NCBI GenBank assembly: GCA_003353945.1
Contig: PIVM01000001.1
Span: forward strand, 62,001 to 126,000
Length of the DNA: 64,000 nt
Direction of reading: 5' to 3'
Origin: Gammaproteobacteria bacterium
GTDB taxonomy: Bacteria; Pseudomonadota; Gammaproteobacteria; Pseudomonadales; PIVM01
The first letter of the stretch is position 1. Each line of letters opens with the position of its first letter. Both the position numbers and the translations under genes were made by a program. Below, piece by piece: positions 39,696 through 49,472 of the stretch. Below the pieces are notes generated by a model. It saw only the letters and a program-made list of their open reading frames with translations. It had not been told where the DNA came from and ran no database searches.

Positions 39696-41672
39696 TTATT
39701 GCAAATAAAAATTGCCATACACGCCTAAATGCCGATGCTGTTGTCCTTCAGCATTGAGCTGACTGGCATTGATGCCCATTCGCTTAATTTTTGGAAGCTT
39801 AATTGCTTCGATTGTTTTAGCAATGGGCTGCATCATAACCGGTGCCACCAGATTGATAATAGACTCCAGCATCTCTGGGGCAATAGGCACATTCGGCAAC
39901 AACAGATTATCTACTTTACTGACTTTGATATTTGGGTTACCAGGAAAAGACAGTCCAAGCGAGTCGTTTTCAGCGGTCATCAAAGCTTTCACATTGGCGT
40001 CCATTTCAATGGCGATGGCAGGCTGGTAGCTGCCATTGTTCAATATTTCAAAATAAACCATTACCGTGTACAAATTGATGTCAGCAAAAGCATCTACATT
40101 GCTTCCACCCATTATCAGCAATGCAGGACCTGAAGGTATGATTCGAACCCGAGTGCCATCCCTAACGATGGGCCACGCACTCGTCCCAAAATGCGTGTCC
40201 TCACCCATTAAAGTGATATGCATCAGTCCTCCCTGATAAGCGGCGTAGACTGATTGGTTCAGCAAATCGCTGGAGACTGTGGCACCAAAGTCATAAGCAT
40301 TGAATTCCGGTTCGGGCAGGGCATCTGGCGCTACGACGTAGCCAAGCGTCGGTGCAACCAATGGGTCAATTTCAGCAGCTTTCATAGCAGCACCGATGTT
40401 GACGACTAAGTTGTTGTTTTGAGAGTCGATATCATCCAGCAGAGCGTCCATACGCAGCCCGATACCTGCAATATCAATATCGGTATTGATGATCAATGTG
40501 GAAAGTTGGTCCGCCAATACATCTTCCAATGAATCTACCACGATGCCTGACAGCCATCCGCCCAACAAATCGAGCATTGTGTCCATCACCGGACCCATCA
40601 CCGGCGCAAACACGCTTTCCAGTGAGTCTGGCAGAATATCTATATTGATGCCGGTACCGGACATACGTAGGTTAAAGTCAGGAAAAGAGACCACGATATT
40701 GCCTCCCGCATCACCATTGAGCTGTACCGTGCCGCCGACGTGTGCTGCATCAGCGCTAAACTGCATATCTACCTGACTGCGGATATAAAGCACATATATA
40801 TCAACATGGAGGTCCGCAATAATGTCGTTCACATCCACGCCAAGATTGATCCGGCCATTTTGTACAATATCCAGTGCATTGAGAATAACACTGTCCAGTG
40901 TCACGGCCTGATCATCCCCATCCCTGATTTGAATTCTTACGCCATTACCCCAGAAAACCGAATCAAAAATATCGGTATCGTTTAAACTATCGACCAGCGG
41001 TTGCAAATCGGTGGTCACAATTTCCTCACCAATAAAAGGCGCAATGACATCAATGCTCTTTTGGCTGACCCGTGCTTTTACCGCTTCTGTTAACGGTGTG
41101 ATTTGCCTGGTAAACCGGGTAGTGGACATATTGCCCAGCGTATCTATTGCTTCAAAAATGAATGGACCACCAGGGTCAAGGGCGACATGATTGAACGTCT
41201 CGTCAGCCAAGTCGATCAGCGCGCCATTTATCTGCAGGGAATCGACGCCACCGGGATCTATGACGCGGCCCGACACAAGTAGTGGATTACTTTCGACGAC
41301 AGCGGTGATGGCGATACTCGGTCCTTTGCTGTCCAGAAAAAAATGCGAAGCCTGTATTGAGTTAAGTGCTAATACATTCTCTCCTTCTGCCAGGTAACCG
41401 GCCAGATCAACACCCAAAGCGCTCGCGCTGGTATCAGCAAACACGAAAAACGGGGTGATGTCCTGGCCATTCAGCGTCACACGGATTGCCGACGGTATAC
41501 TTGGGTACACAATGCGGTATTCATTGGGCTCGGTGGAAAACCGAGCACCATTCGCGGGCAATAGGAGGCTAGCGTTAACTAACCCTCCCTCTGGTAAACA
41601 TCCACTATTTATCAATACTAGAAAGAGCCACAATATGGCCAATTTTTGCATCAAGATTGTTTTTACATGCAT
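39696..41672 (-). CDS. Large lipoprotein, possibly TULIP-like lipid-binding
   Basis: 658-residue protein with a lipoprotein signal peptide ending in LINSGC (Cys25), so it is likely anchored in the membrane facing the periplasm or outside. Residues about 35-200 look like an immunoglobulin- or cadherin-like beta domain (LLLPANGARFSTEPNEYRIV). From about 210 to the end, alternating amphipathic strands and long helices (PVMGPVMDTMLDLLGGWLSG, then IAPEMLESIINLVAPVMMQP) recall BPI/TULIP-like lipid-binding folds, but this is a guess from pattern only. No enzyme motif is seen. It is divergent from a TetR-type regulator gene across a 356-bp region with operator-like palindromes and may be its target. 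Confidence 0.7.
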   Translation of the reverse strand: MHVKTILMQKLAILWLFLVLINSGCLPEGGLVNASLLLPANGARFSTEPNEYRIVYPSIPSAIRVTLNGQDITPFFVFADTSASALGVDLAGYLAEGENVLALNSIQASHFFLDSKGPSIAITAVVESNPLLVSGRVIDPGGVDSLQINGALIDLADETFNHVALDPGGPFIFEAIDTLGNMSTTRFTRQITPLTEAVKARVSQKSIDVIAPFIGEEIVTTDLQPLVDSLNDTDIFDSVFWGNGVRIQIRDGDDQAVTLDSVILNALDIVQNGRINLGVDVNDIIADLHVDIYVLYIRSQVDMQFSADAAHVGGTVQLNGDAGGNIVVSFPDFNLRMSGTGINIDILPDSLESVFAPVMGPVMDTMLDLLGGWLSGIVVDSLEDVLADQLSTLIINTDIDIAGIGLRMDALLDDIDSQNNNLVVNIGAAMKAAEIDPLVAPTLGYVVAPDALPEPEFNAYDFGATVSSDLLNQSVYAAYQGGLMHITLMGEDTHFGTSAWPIVRDGTRVRIIPSGPALLIMGGSNVDAFADINLYTVMVYFEILNNGSYQPAIAIEMDANVKALMTAENDSLGLSFPGNPNIKVSKVDNLLLPNVPIAPEMLESIINLVAPVMMQPIAKTIEAIKLPKIKRMGINASQLNAEGQQHRHLGVYGNFYLQ

Positions 41673-41940
41673 GGCATTTATCTCCCATTTAACTTGCGAG
41701 AAGTTATATAAAGCTGCGGATATCGCAGCGATATAGGCACAGTCCTTGATTACTGCCGGAGAGCTGTGGATTTAACTTACGGTGTACAGCTGATGTATAT
41801 GAAAACGGTGTCTTAGTGTTGTAGTCGTCAATTCTCTGCCTCATGCCCTCGTCTAACACATAGGCGCATAAGTCATAGGGACACAAGTTCGCAGGCACAA
41901 AGCATTTTCTTTATACTTATACAGTTGTGCTCGCAAAGAT

Positions 41941-41994
41941 ATGTAATGCCACTACATGCGTAATGACGTTACATATGTAATACTATTACATATG
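41941..41994. promoter_or_regulatory. TetR operator-like palindromes
   Basis: The stretch holds repeated TGTAAT/ATTACA half-sites: ATGTAAT at 41941, the perfect palindrome TTACATATGTAA at 41969-41980 and a further ATTACATATG at 41985-41994. It lies 35-88 bp upstream of the TetR-family gene and suggests autoregulation, possibly with control of the divergent lipoprotein gene. The rest of the 356-bp gap, 41673-41940, shows nothing I can name. Confidence 0.55.
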
Positions 41995-42028
41995 CTGCGA
42001 GCCTGTGTCTACAGTTTTGCGAGGAAAT

Positions 42029-42607
42029 ATGGCGAGCAAACCCAAAAAGCGGAAAACACAAAGTGAAAGACGTAGTGAAACCCAGGCAATTTTGCTGCAA
42101 AGCGCCTGCAAATTGTTTGGCCGAAAAGGGTATGCCGGTACATCTCTGGAAGATATCGCCAACGAATGCGGCCTGACGACCAGCCCTGTATATCACTACT
42201 ATGGGAATAAGAAACAATTATTTAATGCAGCGACTGAACATATGGAATCGAAGCTTTCGAATGCCATATGCCGGGTTGTCGACTCCAGTGATAAGCCAGA
42301 TGCGTACGCCATGTGGAATGCTTTTCTGGAGACCTGCAAAAATGATGAATTCCGTCAGATTGTACTGGTGGATGCGCCCAATATTCTGGGTCGTGAGCGA
42401 TGGCGCCAGTGCTCGGCGTTTGTAGAGGTAAGCAAGATTTTACAGAAGTACGAACTGGATTTTATCAACGGCGGTGGAGAATTGATGGCCCGTATGCTGC
42501 TGAGTGCATTTGCTGAGGCGGCGCTTATGATCGGTGAATCGGGAGATATCGATAATCTAGGTGGCCAGGCTTTTGATGTCGTACAACGTTTGCTTCCAAA
42601 ACCGTAA
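42029..42607 (+). CDS. TetR/AcrR-family transcriptional regulator
   Basis: 192-residue regulator. The N-terminal helix-turn-helix is at about residues 15-60, with KLFGRKGYAGTSLEDIANEC and TTSPVYHYYGNKKQLFNAA typical of TetR. The C-terminal ligand domain is not diagnostic. The start ATG 42029 has GAGG 5 bases upstream; an in-frame GTG 24 bases earlier lacks this. Palindromes upstream point to self-repression. The ligand is unknown; the divergent lipoprotein gene is the obvious candidate target. Confidence 0.9.
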   Translation: MASKPKKRKTQSERRSETQAILLQSACKLFGRKGYAGTSLEDIANECGLTTSPVYHYYGNKKQLFNAATEHMESKLSNAICRVVDSSDKPDAYAMWNAFLETCKNDEFRQIVLVDAPNILGRERWRQCSAFVEVSKILQKYELDFINGGGELMARMLLSAFAEAALMIGESGDIDNLGGQAFDVVQRLLPKP

Positions 42608-42753
42608 GCATTCAAGCCCCGGCAATGCCTCAAGAGCACGATGAAATCTAAATATAGTTTCTGAAATCCGCATGCATAAAAATGCTGTAAAGCCACCTTG
42701 CCCCATCTTATGATAGGCTTGAACCAATCCGGTTGATGACAAGGAGGATAATG

Positions 42754-43638
42754 ATGCAACATATTCTAGTTATTGCTGACCCTGTAGAAGAAAAGCAGCT
42801 AGCTTTTCATAAAGCCTTGGATTTTGCCAATAAAACCGGTGCTGATATTCGCGTGCTGGTATTTTGCTATGAATCACTAAAAGACATCGCTGAAAGTCAA
42901 AATGAAGCGGATATGTTTAAGCAGAAAATTATCGATTTTCAAAGTGAGTGGTGGCGCACTTATACCAGTCAACACGCGCCCGGTACAACCAATATTCAGA
43001 TCAATATTGTCTGGCAAAAAGACATACATTCATGGATTATCGATCATACTCAAACGACGCCTTATGATCTGGTTATTAAAACGGGTCATCGCTCTGAATC
43101 GCTATTTTATACACCCACCGATTGGCATTTGTTTCGCGACTGCTATGCACCTGTTTACTGTGTCACAAAAGAACACAGCAGGCAGAAAAAAGTCATTTTA
43201 GCCTGCCTTGATATTGCGACAGAAAATTACGAAAAAAAACAACTGAACGATTACATCATAGAAGCCGCCTTCCGACTTGCTGTGCAAACAGGTGGTGAAT
43301 TGCATTGTTGTCATATCGTTCATATTCCATCTATTGTACGTGAACTGCAACTACTCGATATCACGGCAAAAGTTCACCGGGAAGAAAAAAACGTTATGGC
43401 CGTGATGGCGCCTTTGTTGGATGAATATGATATTAAAGCCGATAATATTCATGTTCGTGAAGGTGACCCTGGTCAGGTTGTACCGTCGCTTGCTCGAAAA
43501 ATCAAAGCCGATTGTGTGGTTATCGGTTGCCTAGGCCGTAAAGGAATAACAGGAAAGTTTATCGGCAATACAGCAGAAAAGGCAGTCAAGTATCTATTAA
43601 CCGATCTTTTGGTTATTAATCACCAAAAGCCTCAATAA
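42754..43638 (+). CDS. Tandem universal stress protein (UspE-like)
   Basis: 294 residues with two Usp domains in tandem. The second, from about residue 140, ends with the nucleotide-binding GCLGRKGITGKFIGNTAEKA, close to the Usp G-2x-G-9x-G(S/T) motif; the first lacks a clear copy of it. This plan matches UspE-type proteins. The start ATG 42754 is 6 bases after AAGGAGG; ATG 42751 is also possible. It is convergent with the glutaredoxin-like gene. Confidence 0.87.
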   Translation: MQHILVIADPVEEKQLAFHKALDFANKTGADIRVLVFCYESLKDIAESQNEADMFKQKIIDFQSEWWRTYTSQHAPGTTNIQINIVWQKDIHSWIIDHTQTTPYDLVIKTGHRSESLFYTPTDWHLFRDCYAPVYCVTKEHSRQKKVILACLDIATENYEKKQLNDYIIEAAFRLAVQTGGELHCCHIVHIPSIVRELQLLDITAKVHREEKNVMAVMAPLLDEYDIKADNIHVREGDPGQVVPSLARKIKADCVVIGCLGRKGITGKFIGNTAEKAVKYLLTDLLVINHQKPQ

Positions 43639-43656
43639 AGGGGTTTGGCGAAAGGG

Positions 43657-44037
43657 TTATCTCCCCTCATCCAGTAGCGCCTGCAATAAGTTGTTATCCA
43701 CCAGTTTTTGCAGGTCGCTGTAACCGCCAATCAAAACACCCCGGATAAATATCATCGGGAATGTTTGCCAGCCAGCCCACATTTTGATTGCTCCCCGGCG
43801 CTTCCATTCCTTGAAATAACTGCCATATTCCAGGTAATGATAACTGAGACCTTGCTCGTCAAGTAGTTTACGAGCCTTCTTGGGGAAAGGGTTTTGTTGC
43901 ATACCTACCACGACAATATTATTCGCTGAGATGGCTGCGATTATCTCGTCAATTGTATTCTGATACTCTGCTGTGCCACCAATCAGGTGGGCAATATTTG
44001 CGTGTATTTTGGACTCGTTCAATGTTTTCCTTGTCAT
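43657..44037 (-). CDS. Glutaredoxin-fold protein without cysteines
   Basis: 126-residue protein with a clear glutaredoxin plan: IVVVGMQQNPFPKKARKLL where the redox site should be, then the WAGWQTFPMIFI and GVLIGGYSDLQKLV blocks typical of glutaredoxins. The CPYC active site is replaced by NPFP at residues 49-52, and the whole protein has no Cys at all, so it cannot act as a thiol oxidoreductase. I believe similar QNPFP proteins occur in pseudomonads. It may bind a partner or ligand. It lies between the Usp gene and the NfeD gene. Confidence 0.85.
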   Translation of the reverse strand: MTRKTLNESKIHANIAHLIGGTAEYQNTIDEIIAAISANNIVVVGMQQNPFPKKARKLLDEQGLSYHYLEYGSYFKEWKRRGAIKMWAGWQTFPMIFIRGVLIGGYSDLQKLVDNNLLQALLDEGR

Positions 44038-44082
44038 CTGTTATCCTCCTGCTAAATGGGAAACCAGCTTACTTGTTACATC

Positions 44083-44541
44083 CTAATCTACCGAATATTG
44101 CTTAACGAGCAATTCCATACCTTCACTTTTAATCACTTCCACTTCAGTGCCGACGGGATAATCCTGGGCTGCTTTAATTTTCCAACGCGTGTCGCCAATT
44201 TGTACGCGACACTGCCCCTGCATGATCGGTTCGTCCAATATCAGACGACGCCCTATCAACTGGGCTGCACGATCGTTAATTGTTGGCTGATCGGTTTTAT
44301 CGTTAAAGCCTCGAAAAAAACGCCAGTAAACCCAGGTAAACAATAACGAAGTCAAAGCATAATAAACCAACTGCCACTGCCAGGTGATATCTAGAAAATA
44401 AATCAGTACCGACATTAAAAAAGCGGCGAGCGCCAATCCAATGAGAAAGCCTCCCGTCCCCAAGGTTTCGGCGCCAATCAAGAGTAAAGCCAGTACCAGC
44501 CAATGCCAGTCTTGGAGGATCAATGTAAACTCCTCCATCAC
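44083..44541 (-). CDS. NfeD-family membrane protein
   Basis: 152-residue protein with membrane helices in the first 75 residues ([20 protein letters not shown] and later [16 protein letters not shown]) and a C-terminal OB-fold domain typical of short NfeD proteins ([20 protein letters not shown]). Such proteins pair with SPFH proteins. The gene overlaps the upstream SPFH gene by 4 bp. Confidence 0.9.
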   Translation of the reverse strand: MMEEFTLILQDWHWLVLALLLIGAETLGTGGFLIGLALAAFLMSVLIYFLDITWQWQLVYYALTSLLFTWVYWRFFRGFNDKTDQPTINDRAAQLIGRRLILDEPIMQGQCRVQIGDTRWKIKAAQDYPVGTEVEVIKSEGMELLVKQYSVD

Positions 44542-45476
44542 GAACCTCTTTCCGCTGTTTTATCCTTACCAAATACGTCGCGACTAATCTCACTGATGCC
44601 AGCAATAGAGCCGATGACGCTGCTTGCTTCCAGCGGGATCATCATTACTTTGTTGTTCTCAGACTCCGCTAACCGCCCCAAAGCATCAACGTATTTTTGC
44701 GCTACAAAATAATTGATTGCCTGGCTATTACCCTTGTCGATTGCCTCAGATACCATACGGGTTGCCTCTGCCTCAGCCTGTGCCAGGCGCTCCCTTGCCT
44801 CAGCTTCTCTTTTGGCCGCTTCAAGCTCCCCCTCCGCTTTTAATATCTGTGCCTGTTTTTGTCCCTCTGCCACTTTAATCGCAGCTTCTCTCTCGCCTTC
44901 AGCATCTAAAATCTGCGCTCGTTTATCCCGTTCCGCTTTCATTTGTCGGCCCATCGCTTCGACAAGATCCCGAGGAGGTGAAATATCCCGAATTTCGATC
45001 CGCGTGACTTTAAGTCCCCATGGGTCAGTGGCCTCATCAACCTTTTGTAATAAACTGACATTAATGCGGTCGCGGTTTGATAACATCTCATCAAGCTCCA
45101 TGGAGCCCAGTACTGCCCGAATATTGGTCATTACCAGATTCTGCAATGCCCTCGGTAAATCATTGACCTCATATGAAGCTTTAACTGCATCTTGCACCTG
45201 ATAAAAACAAACTGCATCGGTGCTCACCTGGGCGTTATCACTGGAAATCACCTCCTGAGGTGGAATATCGAGTACCTGCTCCATCATATTTTGACGGAAG
45301 CCGATCGTATCAATAAAGGGGATGATCAGACTTAAACCAGGTTGCAGCGTGCGGGTGTAACGACCAAAACGTTCAACTGTCCAACCATAACCCTGGGGTA
45401 CCATTTTGGCTCCGCTATAAATAATAACAACCGTAATGACCAGTACCGCCAGCGCTGAAATGCCTATTCCTTCCAT
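44538..45476 (-). CDS. SPFH/stomatin-family membrane protein (QmcA-like)
   Basis: 312-residue protein with an N-terminal membrane anchor (about residues 5-22) followed by an SPFH domain ([20 protein letters not shown], then [20 protein letters not shown] and [10 protein letters not shown]) and a long Glu/Ala-rich coiled coil (about 190-260). It would form oligomeric microdomain scaffolds in the inner membrane. The coupling to nfeD by a 4-bp overlap is the usual pairing. Confidence 0.93.
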   Translation of the reverse strand: MEGIGISALAVLVITVVIIYSGAKMVPQGYGWTVERFGRYTRTLQPGLSLIIPFIDTIGFRQNMMEQVLDIPPQEVISSDNAQVSTDAVCFYQVQDAVKASYEVNDLPRALQNLVMTNIRAVLGSMELDEMLSNRDRINVSLLQKVDEATDPWGLKVTRIEIRDISPPRDLVEAMGRQMKAERDKRAQILDAEGEREAAIKVAEGQKQAQILKAEGELEAAKREAEARERLAQAEAEATRMVSEAIDKGNSQAINYFVAQKYVDALGRLAESENNKVMMIPLEASSVIGSIAGISEISRDVFGKDKTAERGS

Positions 45477-45651
45477 TTCTAAAGTCTCCTTTCATTGCAA
45501 TTGAGTTGTGAGGCGCCAAGTATCGCCCTTTTTCCCTCCATGATCCAATTGCTTTTTTGCGTACCACCCTGCTTAACCCGCGAAATATCGCATAGCTCTT
45601 GGTGAGGTTCCTAAGTTATGCTATTGCGCTGATAAAAATTAGGTGGTATCC

Positions 45652-47802
45652 ATGTCAAAACCGAACAAGGTCAAACAAAGCAAAAAATCCTTTTGCCGCA
45701 TCTGTTCAGCGTACTGCGCTATCGATGTGGAAGTGGAAAACAATCGGGTCATCCGTGTAACGGGTGATTCATCCGACCCTGTGACCGGCGGTTATACCTG
45801 TATCAAGGGTCGTGAATATCCCTATCAGGTGCATTCGCCCAATCGTCTGCAAAGCGCACAAAAAAGAATGCCGGATGGCAGCTATCAGGCCATCGCTACC
45901 GCGCAAGCACTGGACGAAATCGCCCTGCGCTTAAAATCAATTATGGATGAGCATGGGCCCAATGCCATTGCCAGTTTTTGCGGTACGATGGCCTATGCTC
46001 ATGCGCCCACCGTGCCAGTAGCCAAGGCTTGGCATGAGGGTATTGGCTCTGTCAATTTCTATTCCACTATGACCATAGATCAGCCAGCCAAGGTGGTCGC
46101 TGTGGGGCGACACGGCACTTGGGCTGGCGGTTTTCATGCCTTTATTGCGAGCGATGTCGCCTTGTCCATAGGCAATAATCCGCTGGTTTCAGGTTTAAGC
46201 CTGCCGGGTGGTCCTCCAGGTACCAATCCATCACGCACTGTGCGAGATGCCATCAAGCGCGGTCTAAAACTCATTGTGGTTGACCCACGACAAACCGAGT
46301 TGGCAAAACTGGCTAGCTTGCATTTGCAGGTCCGGCCTGGCGAGGACGCCACGCTATTGGCGGGTTTAATGCACATTATTTTTGAAGAAAACCTTCACGA
46401 TAGAGAATTCTGTGCAGTTAATGTCGCTGGCATCGACGATATGAAAAGTGCCATTGCCGACTTTACACCGGCCTATGTTGCCGAACGTTGTGGCGTACCT
46501 GTTGAACAAGTATTGGAAGCTGCACGCCTTTTTGCACAGGGACCAAAGGGTTGTGCTTCCTCCGGTACCGGTCCGGATATGTCGCCTCATGCCTGCTTGA
46601 CGGAACATTTATTAAATAGCCTTAATAGCATTTGTGGCCGTTACAATCGGGTGGGTGAGCCCGTGCCCAATGCCGGTGTGCTGTCAGCGACTTTACCGCG
46701 TTTAGGGCAGCCCATTCCCGGTGAACTACTGCCGGAGTTTTTTCATATTGGCCAGGGACAGAAATCCCGTGTTAGCGATCTGTATCGTGTCTGTGGGGAA
46801 ATGCCTTCGGGTACGCTGGCGGAAGAAATTCTGCAACCTGGAGAGGGCCAGATCCGAGCACTACTGACCGTCGGTGCTAATCCACTGGTCGCATTGCCGG
46901 ATCAGCAAAAAATCAGCGCAGCATTGAATGCCTTAGATTTTCATGTCTGTGTTGATATTGAAATGAGTGCAACCGCGCACACGGCTGATTATGTCTTAGC
47001 GGCTCAACACGCTCTTGAACGTGAAGATGCGACTGATTTTATGGATATGTTTTATGAAGTGCCCTATGCCAACTACACCCAAGCAGTCATTGAACCTGAA
47101 GGTGATGTCATCGAAGACTGGCAGGTATATCTTGAGCTGGCCAAGCGTCTGGATAGCACAATAACGCTAGATGCTGGCGAGGTCGATATAGCAAAACCTG
47201 TTAATAAACTGGATATTCTAAAATACTACAAGCCCGAAACACGCATCTCCATCGACGATGTTCGAGCAAAAGGGCATGGTGCCATCTACGAACTTGATGT
47301 CAAGGTCGAACCGCCTATTCCCGGCATGGAGGCCCAATTGCAGTTAGTACCCGAAGGCATCATCGAAGAGTTGCGTGAGCTGCGCAATGAACTCAGTGCA
47401 GCTGCGCAACTGGCCAGTGGACACTTCAGTCATCAGATGATTTGTAGCAGACTGCAACAAACGGCTAATTCTATTGGACAAAGCTATCCAGGTTTGCGGC
47501 AAGAGGGGCAAACCAACCACGCACATCTACACCCGGATGATTTACATGCTGCCGGTATTCTGGATAACGGTCTGGTGCATATTGAATCCAAGCATGGACA
47601 AATCACGGCCGTCGCCAAGGCTGATGAGCGACTACGACCAGGCGTGGTATCCATCGCTCACTGCTGGGGTGATAGGGAGGGAGATGTGCGTGAAGTGGGT
47701 GTGAATACAAATCGTTTAATTGGCTGGAATGAAGGCATGGACCCGATCACAGGTCAACCGAGAATGTCGGCAATACCGGTCAGTATTGCCAAGGCGGAGT
47801 GA
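45652..47802 (+). CDS. Molybdopterin oxidoreductase, catalytic subunit
   Basis: 716-residue member of the DMSO-reductase superfamily. The N-terminal [4Fe-4S] motif is C15-x2-C18-x3-C22-x27-C50 (FCRICSAYC to YTCIKG). Cofactor-binding blocks such as SDVALSIGNNPLVSG, LIVVDPRQTE and LTVGANPLVALPDQQ are present, with a C-terminal molydopterin-dinucleotide-binding domain (about 600-716). No Tat signal is seen, so it is likely cytoplasmic. At the site where Nap/Fdh enzymes have a Mo-binding Cys or Sec, the sequence reads TIDQPAKVVAVGRHG without one. No partner subunit is adjacent; the substrate is unknown. ATG 45652 is chosen over an upstream GTG. Confidence 0.88.
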   Translation: MSKPNKVKQSKKSFCRICSAYCAIDVEVENNRVIRVTGDSSDPVTGGYTCIKGREYPYQVHSPNRLQSAQKRMPDGSYQAIATAQALDEIALRLKSIMDEHGPNAIASFCGTMAYAHAPTVPVAKAWHEGIGSVNFYSTMTIDQPAKVVAVGRHGTWAGGFHAFIASDVALSIGNNPLVSGLSLPGGPPGTNPSRTVRDAIKRGLKLIVVDPRQTELAKLASLHLQVRPGEDATLLAGLMHIIFEENLHDREFCAVNVAGIDDMKSAIADFTPAYVAERCGVPVEQVLEAARLFAQGPKGCASSGTGPDMSPHACLTEHLLNSLNSICGRYNRVGEPVPNAGVLSATLPRLGQPIPGELLPEFFHIGQGQKSRVSDLYRVCGEMPSGTLAEEILQPGEGQIRALLTVGANPLVALPDQQKISAALNALDFHVCVDIEMSATAHTADYVLAAQHALEREDATDFMDMFYEVPYANYTQAVIEPEGDVIEDWQVYLELAKRLDSTITLDAGEVDIAKPVNKLDILKYYKPETRISIDDVRAKGHGAIYELDVKVEPPIPGMEAQLQLVPEGIIEELRELRNELSAAAQLASGHFSHQMICSRLQQTANSIGQSYPGLRQEGQTNHAHLHPDDLHAAGILDNGLVHIESKHGQITAVAKADERLRPGVVSIAHCWGDREGDVREVGVNTNRLIGWNEGMDPITGQPRMSAIPVSIAKAE

Positions 47803-47907
47803 TAGTTTGGCAACCTAGCCTACGGAAATCGCTCCTCTGGCCACGTTACAAGCTCCTTGCAATACAATCGATAACTCATTCGTATAGGAAATAGGTAAGA
47901 GAAGAAG

Positions 47908-47947
47908 CCTAACTACTCCGTCCAAATAGGAGGACGAAGTAGTTAGG
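47908..47947. terminator. Terminator-like hairpin between convergent genes
   Basis: CCTAACTACT (47908-47917) pairs exactly with AGTAGTTAGG (47938-47947), and after one mismatch CGTCC pairs with GGACG. It lies between the ends of the convergent molybdo-enzyme and OmpA genes and could serve both. Confidence 0.6.
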
Positions 47948-47952
47948 ACGGC

Positions 47953-49254
47953 TTATTTCACCTGTTTTACTAATAGCGCCTCCACGACAGCCATAACTCG
48001 TCGATTTGTTTGTCTGCCCTCAACGGTATCATTAGTTTCTATAGGCCGATCTTCACCATAACCTTTCGCTTCAACGCGGAAAGGATCAATACCAAATTCT
48101 TTAACTAGCATCTGCGCTATCGTCTCAGCACGCCTTTGTGACAGGGTTTTGTTGTATTCGTCAGGACCGAGGCCATCGGAGTGCCCTTCAATAGTAACCT
48201 TAGTCAATGGGTATTCGTTCATGAAGAGGGCCACTTTTTCAACCTCCGGACGATGCTCGGGTCTGGAATAGGATGAATTGGCATCAAACTGCACATTTAA
48301 ACGTACGCTAACCGTCTCAGTAAGCACCGCATAGCAGCCTAGTGCATCCACTTTCGCACCAAGCTTGGTACCCGGACAAACATCTCGTGAGTTGATTACA
48401 CCGTCTCGGTCCCTATCTCGGGAACATCCCCGCTTATCGATATCTGCGCCTTTCCAGGTATTGAGACACTCATCGGCATAATCACTGATACCATCACCAT
48501 CACTATCGTTAGCACACCCCCTACTATCAACTTTCAAACCTAGTGGTGTATTAGGGCAGTCATCATCTGGATTGAGCACCGAATCTTTGTCATCGTCAAG
48601 AGCGCAACCGAGTGTATCGACAGGATAATCCCTGAGAGTACCAGGACAGTAGTCTCGAAAGGCTCTAACATTATCCCCATCGGCATCTTGCTGGCCATGC
48701 GAGCCTGTGCCAAATTGATAGGCTAGGGTAATTGCAAATGCCGCGTCAACAAGTCCATCATCTAAACCATAAAAAGCACGCACATCAGAGCGCAACTTCC
48801 AGTTAGTGGTTATATGGTATTTTATGCCAGCTCCGACATTGGCCTGCGTCTCATCAGCTTGACTATGCTGATCTTTCAACTCACTGCTGCCCATTCCAAG
48901 AATGACATAGGGTTGGATTTGCTTATTTGCCAATTCATAGTAATAAAAGCCGTTGAAATGATTATGCACAAAATCATAATTAGGCAGTTCTCGAGTGTAT
49001 TCATGATCTGTACGAATCTTTGCATAGACTAACTCGAAACCCCATGTGCGATCATACTGAAATCCTCCAGCTACAGCTGTATACAGATTTTCATTTAACT
49101 CCCTCTTACTATCGAAGGTGTAGTAGCCCAGCGAAGAGGCCAAGTAGAAATCATGCTTTGTGAAGTTTTCAGCGTATAGCTGCTGACTAAAAAGTACGAT
49201 AGTTGCGAGAATCACTTTCCATGGAACGCGCATCATAGAAAACCTCTTTTGCAT
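47953..49254 (-). CDS. OmpA-family outer-membrane protein with TSP3-type repeats
   Basis: 433 residues: signal peptide (to about 28, ending QLYAENF), an N-terminal beta-barrel (about 30-180), a calcium-binding linker with thrombospondin type 3-like repeats (DADGDNVRAFRDYCPGT, DDDKDSVLNPDDDCPNT, DSDGDGISDYADECLNT, DRDRDGVINSRDVCPGT), and a C-terminal OmpA peptidoglycan-binding domain (VTIEGHSDGLGPDEYNKTLS, SQRRAETIAQMLV). It would tie the outer membrane to the cell wall. Plan and length are normal for this group. Confidence 0.93.
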   Translation of the reverse strand: MQKRFSMMRVPWKVILATIVLFSQQLYAENFTKHDFYLASSLGYYTFDSKRELNENLYTAVAGGFQYDRTWGFELVYAKIRTDHEYTRELPNYDFVHNHFNGFYYYELANKQIQPYVILGMGSSELKDQHSQADETQANVGAGIKYHITTNWKLRSDVRAFYGLDDGLVDAAFAITLAYQFGTGSHGQQDADGDNVRAFRDYCPGTLRDYPVDTLGCALDDDKDSVLNPDDDCPNTPLGLKVDSRGCANDSDGDGISDYADECLNTWKGADIDKRGCSRDRDRDGVINSRDVCPGTKLGAKVDALGCYAVLTETVSVRLNVQFDANSSYSRPEHRPEVEKVALFMNEYPLTKVTIEGHSDGLGPDEYNKTLSQRRAETIAQMLVKEFGIDPFRVEAKGYGEDRPIETNDTVEGRQTNRRVMAVVEALLVKQVK

Positions 49255-49472
49255 GTCGCAGTGCTGCTCGAATGTTCTTATCAGGAATTCGCGTGGATTG
49301 AATCGAAATGAAATGACAAAAATGACTATTCTTTATGCTATCACCTTAAGATTCTGGAAACAAAAGATTGTCCTAAGATTGCGGCACGTTTTGGTCCAGA
49401 TTTGAGGCGTATCAAGGGGAACAGAATCTGATAAGAACCACCTTGGTTAAGCTGCCGACAGTTTCTTACTAT

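Noticed and set aside
41704..41898. 64-codon minus-strand frame upstream of the lipoprotein gene
   Set aside because: It has no ribosome site and no conserved pattern; the region is better explained as promoter DNA.
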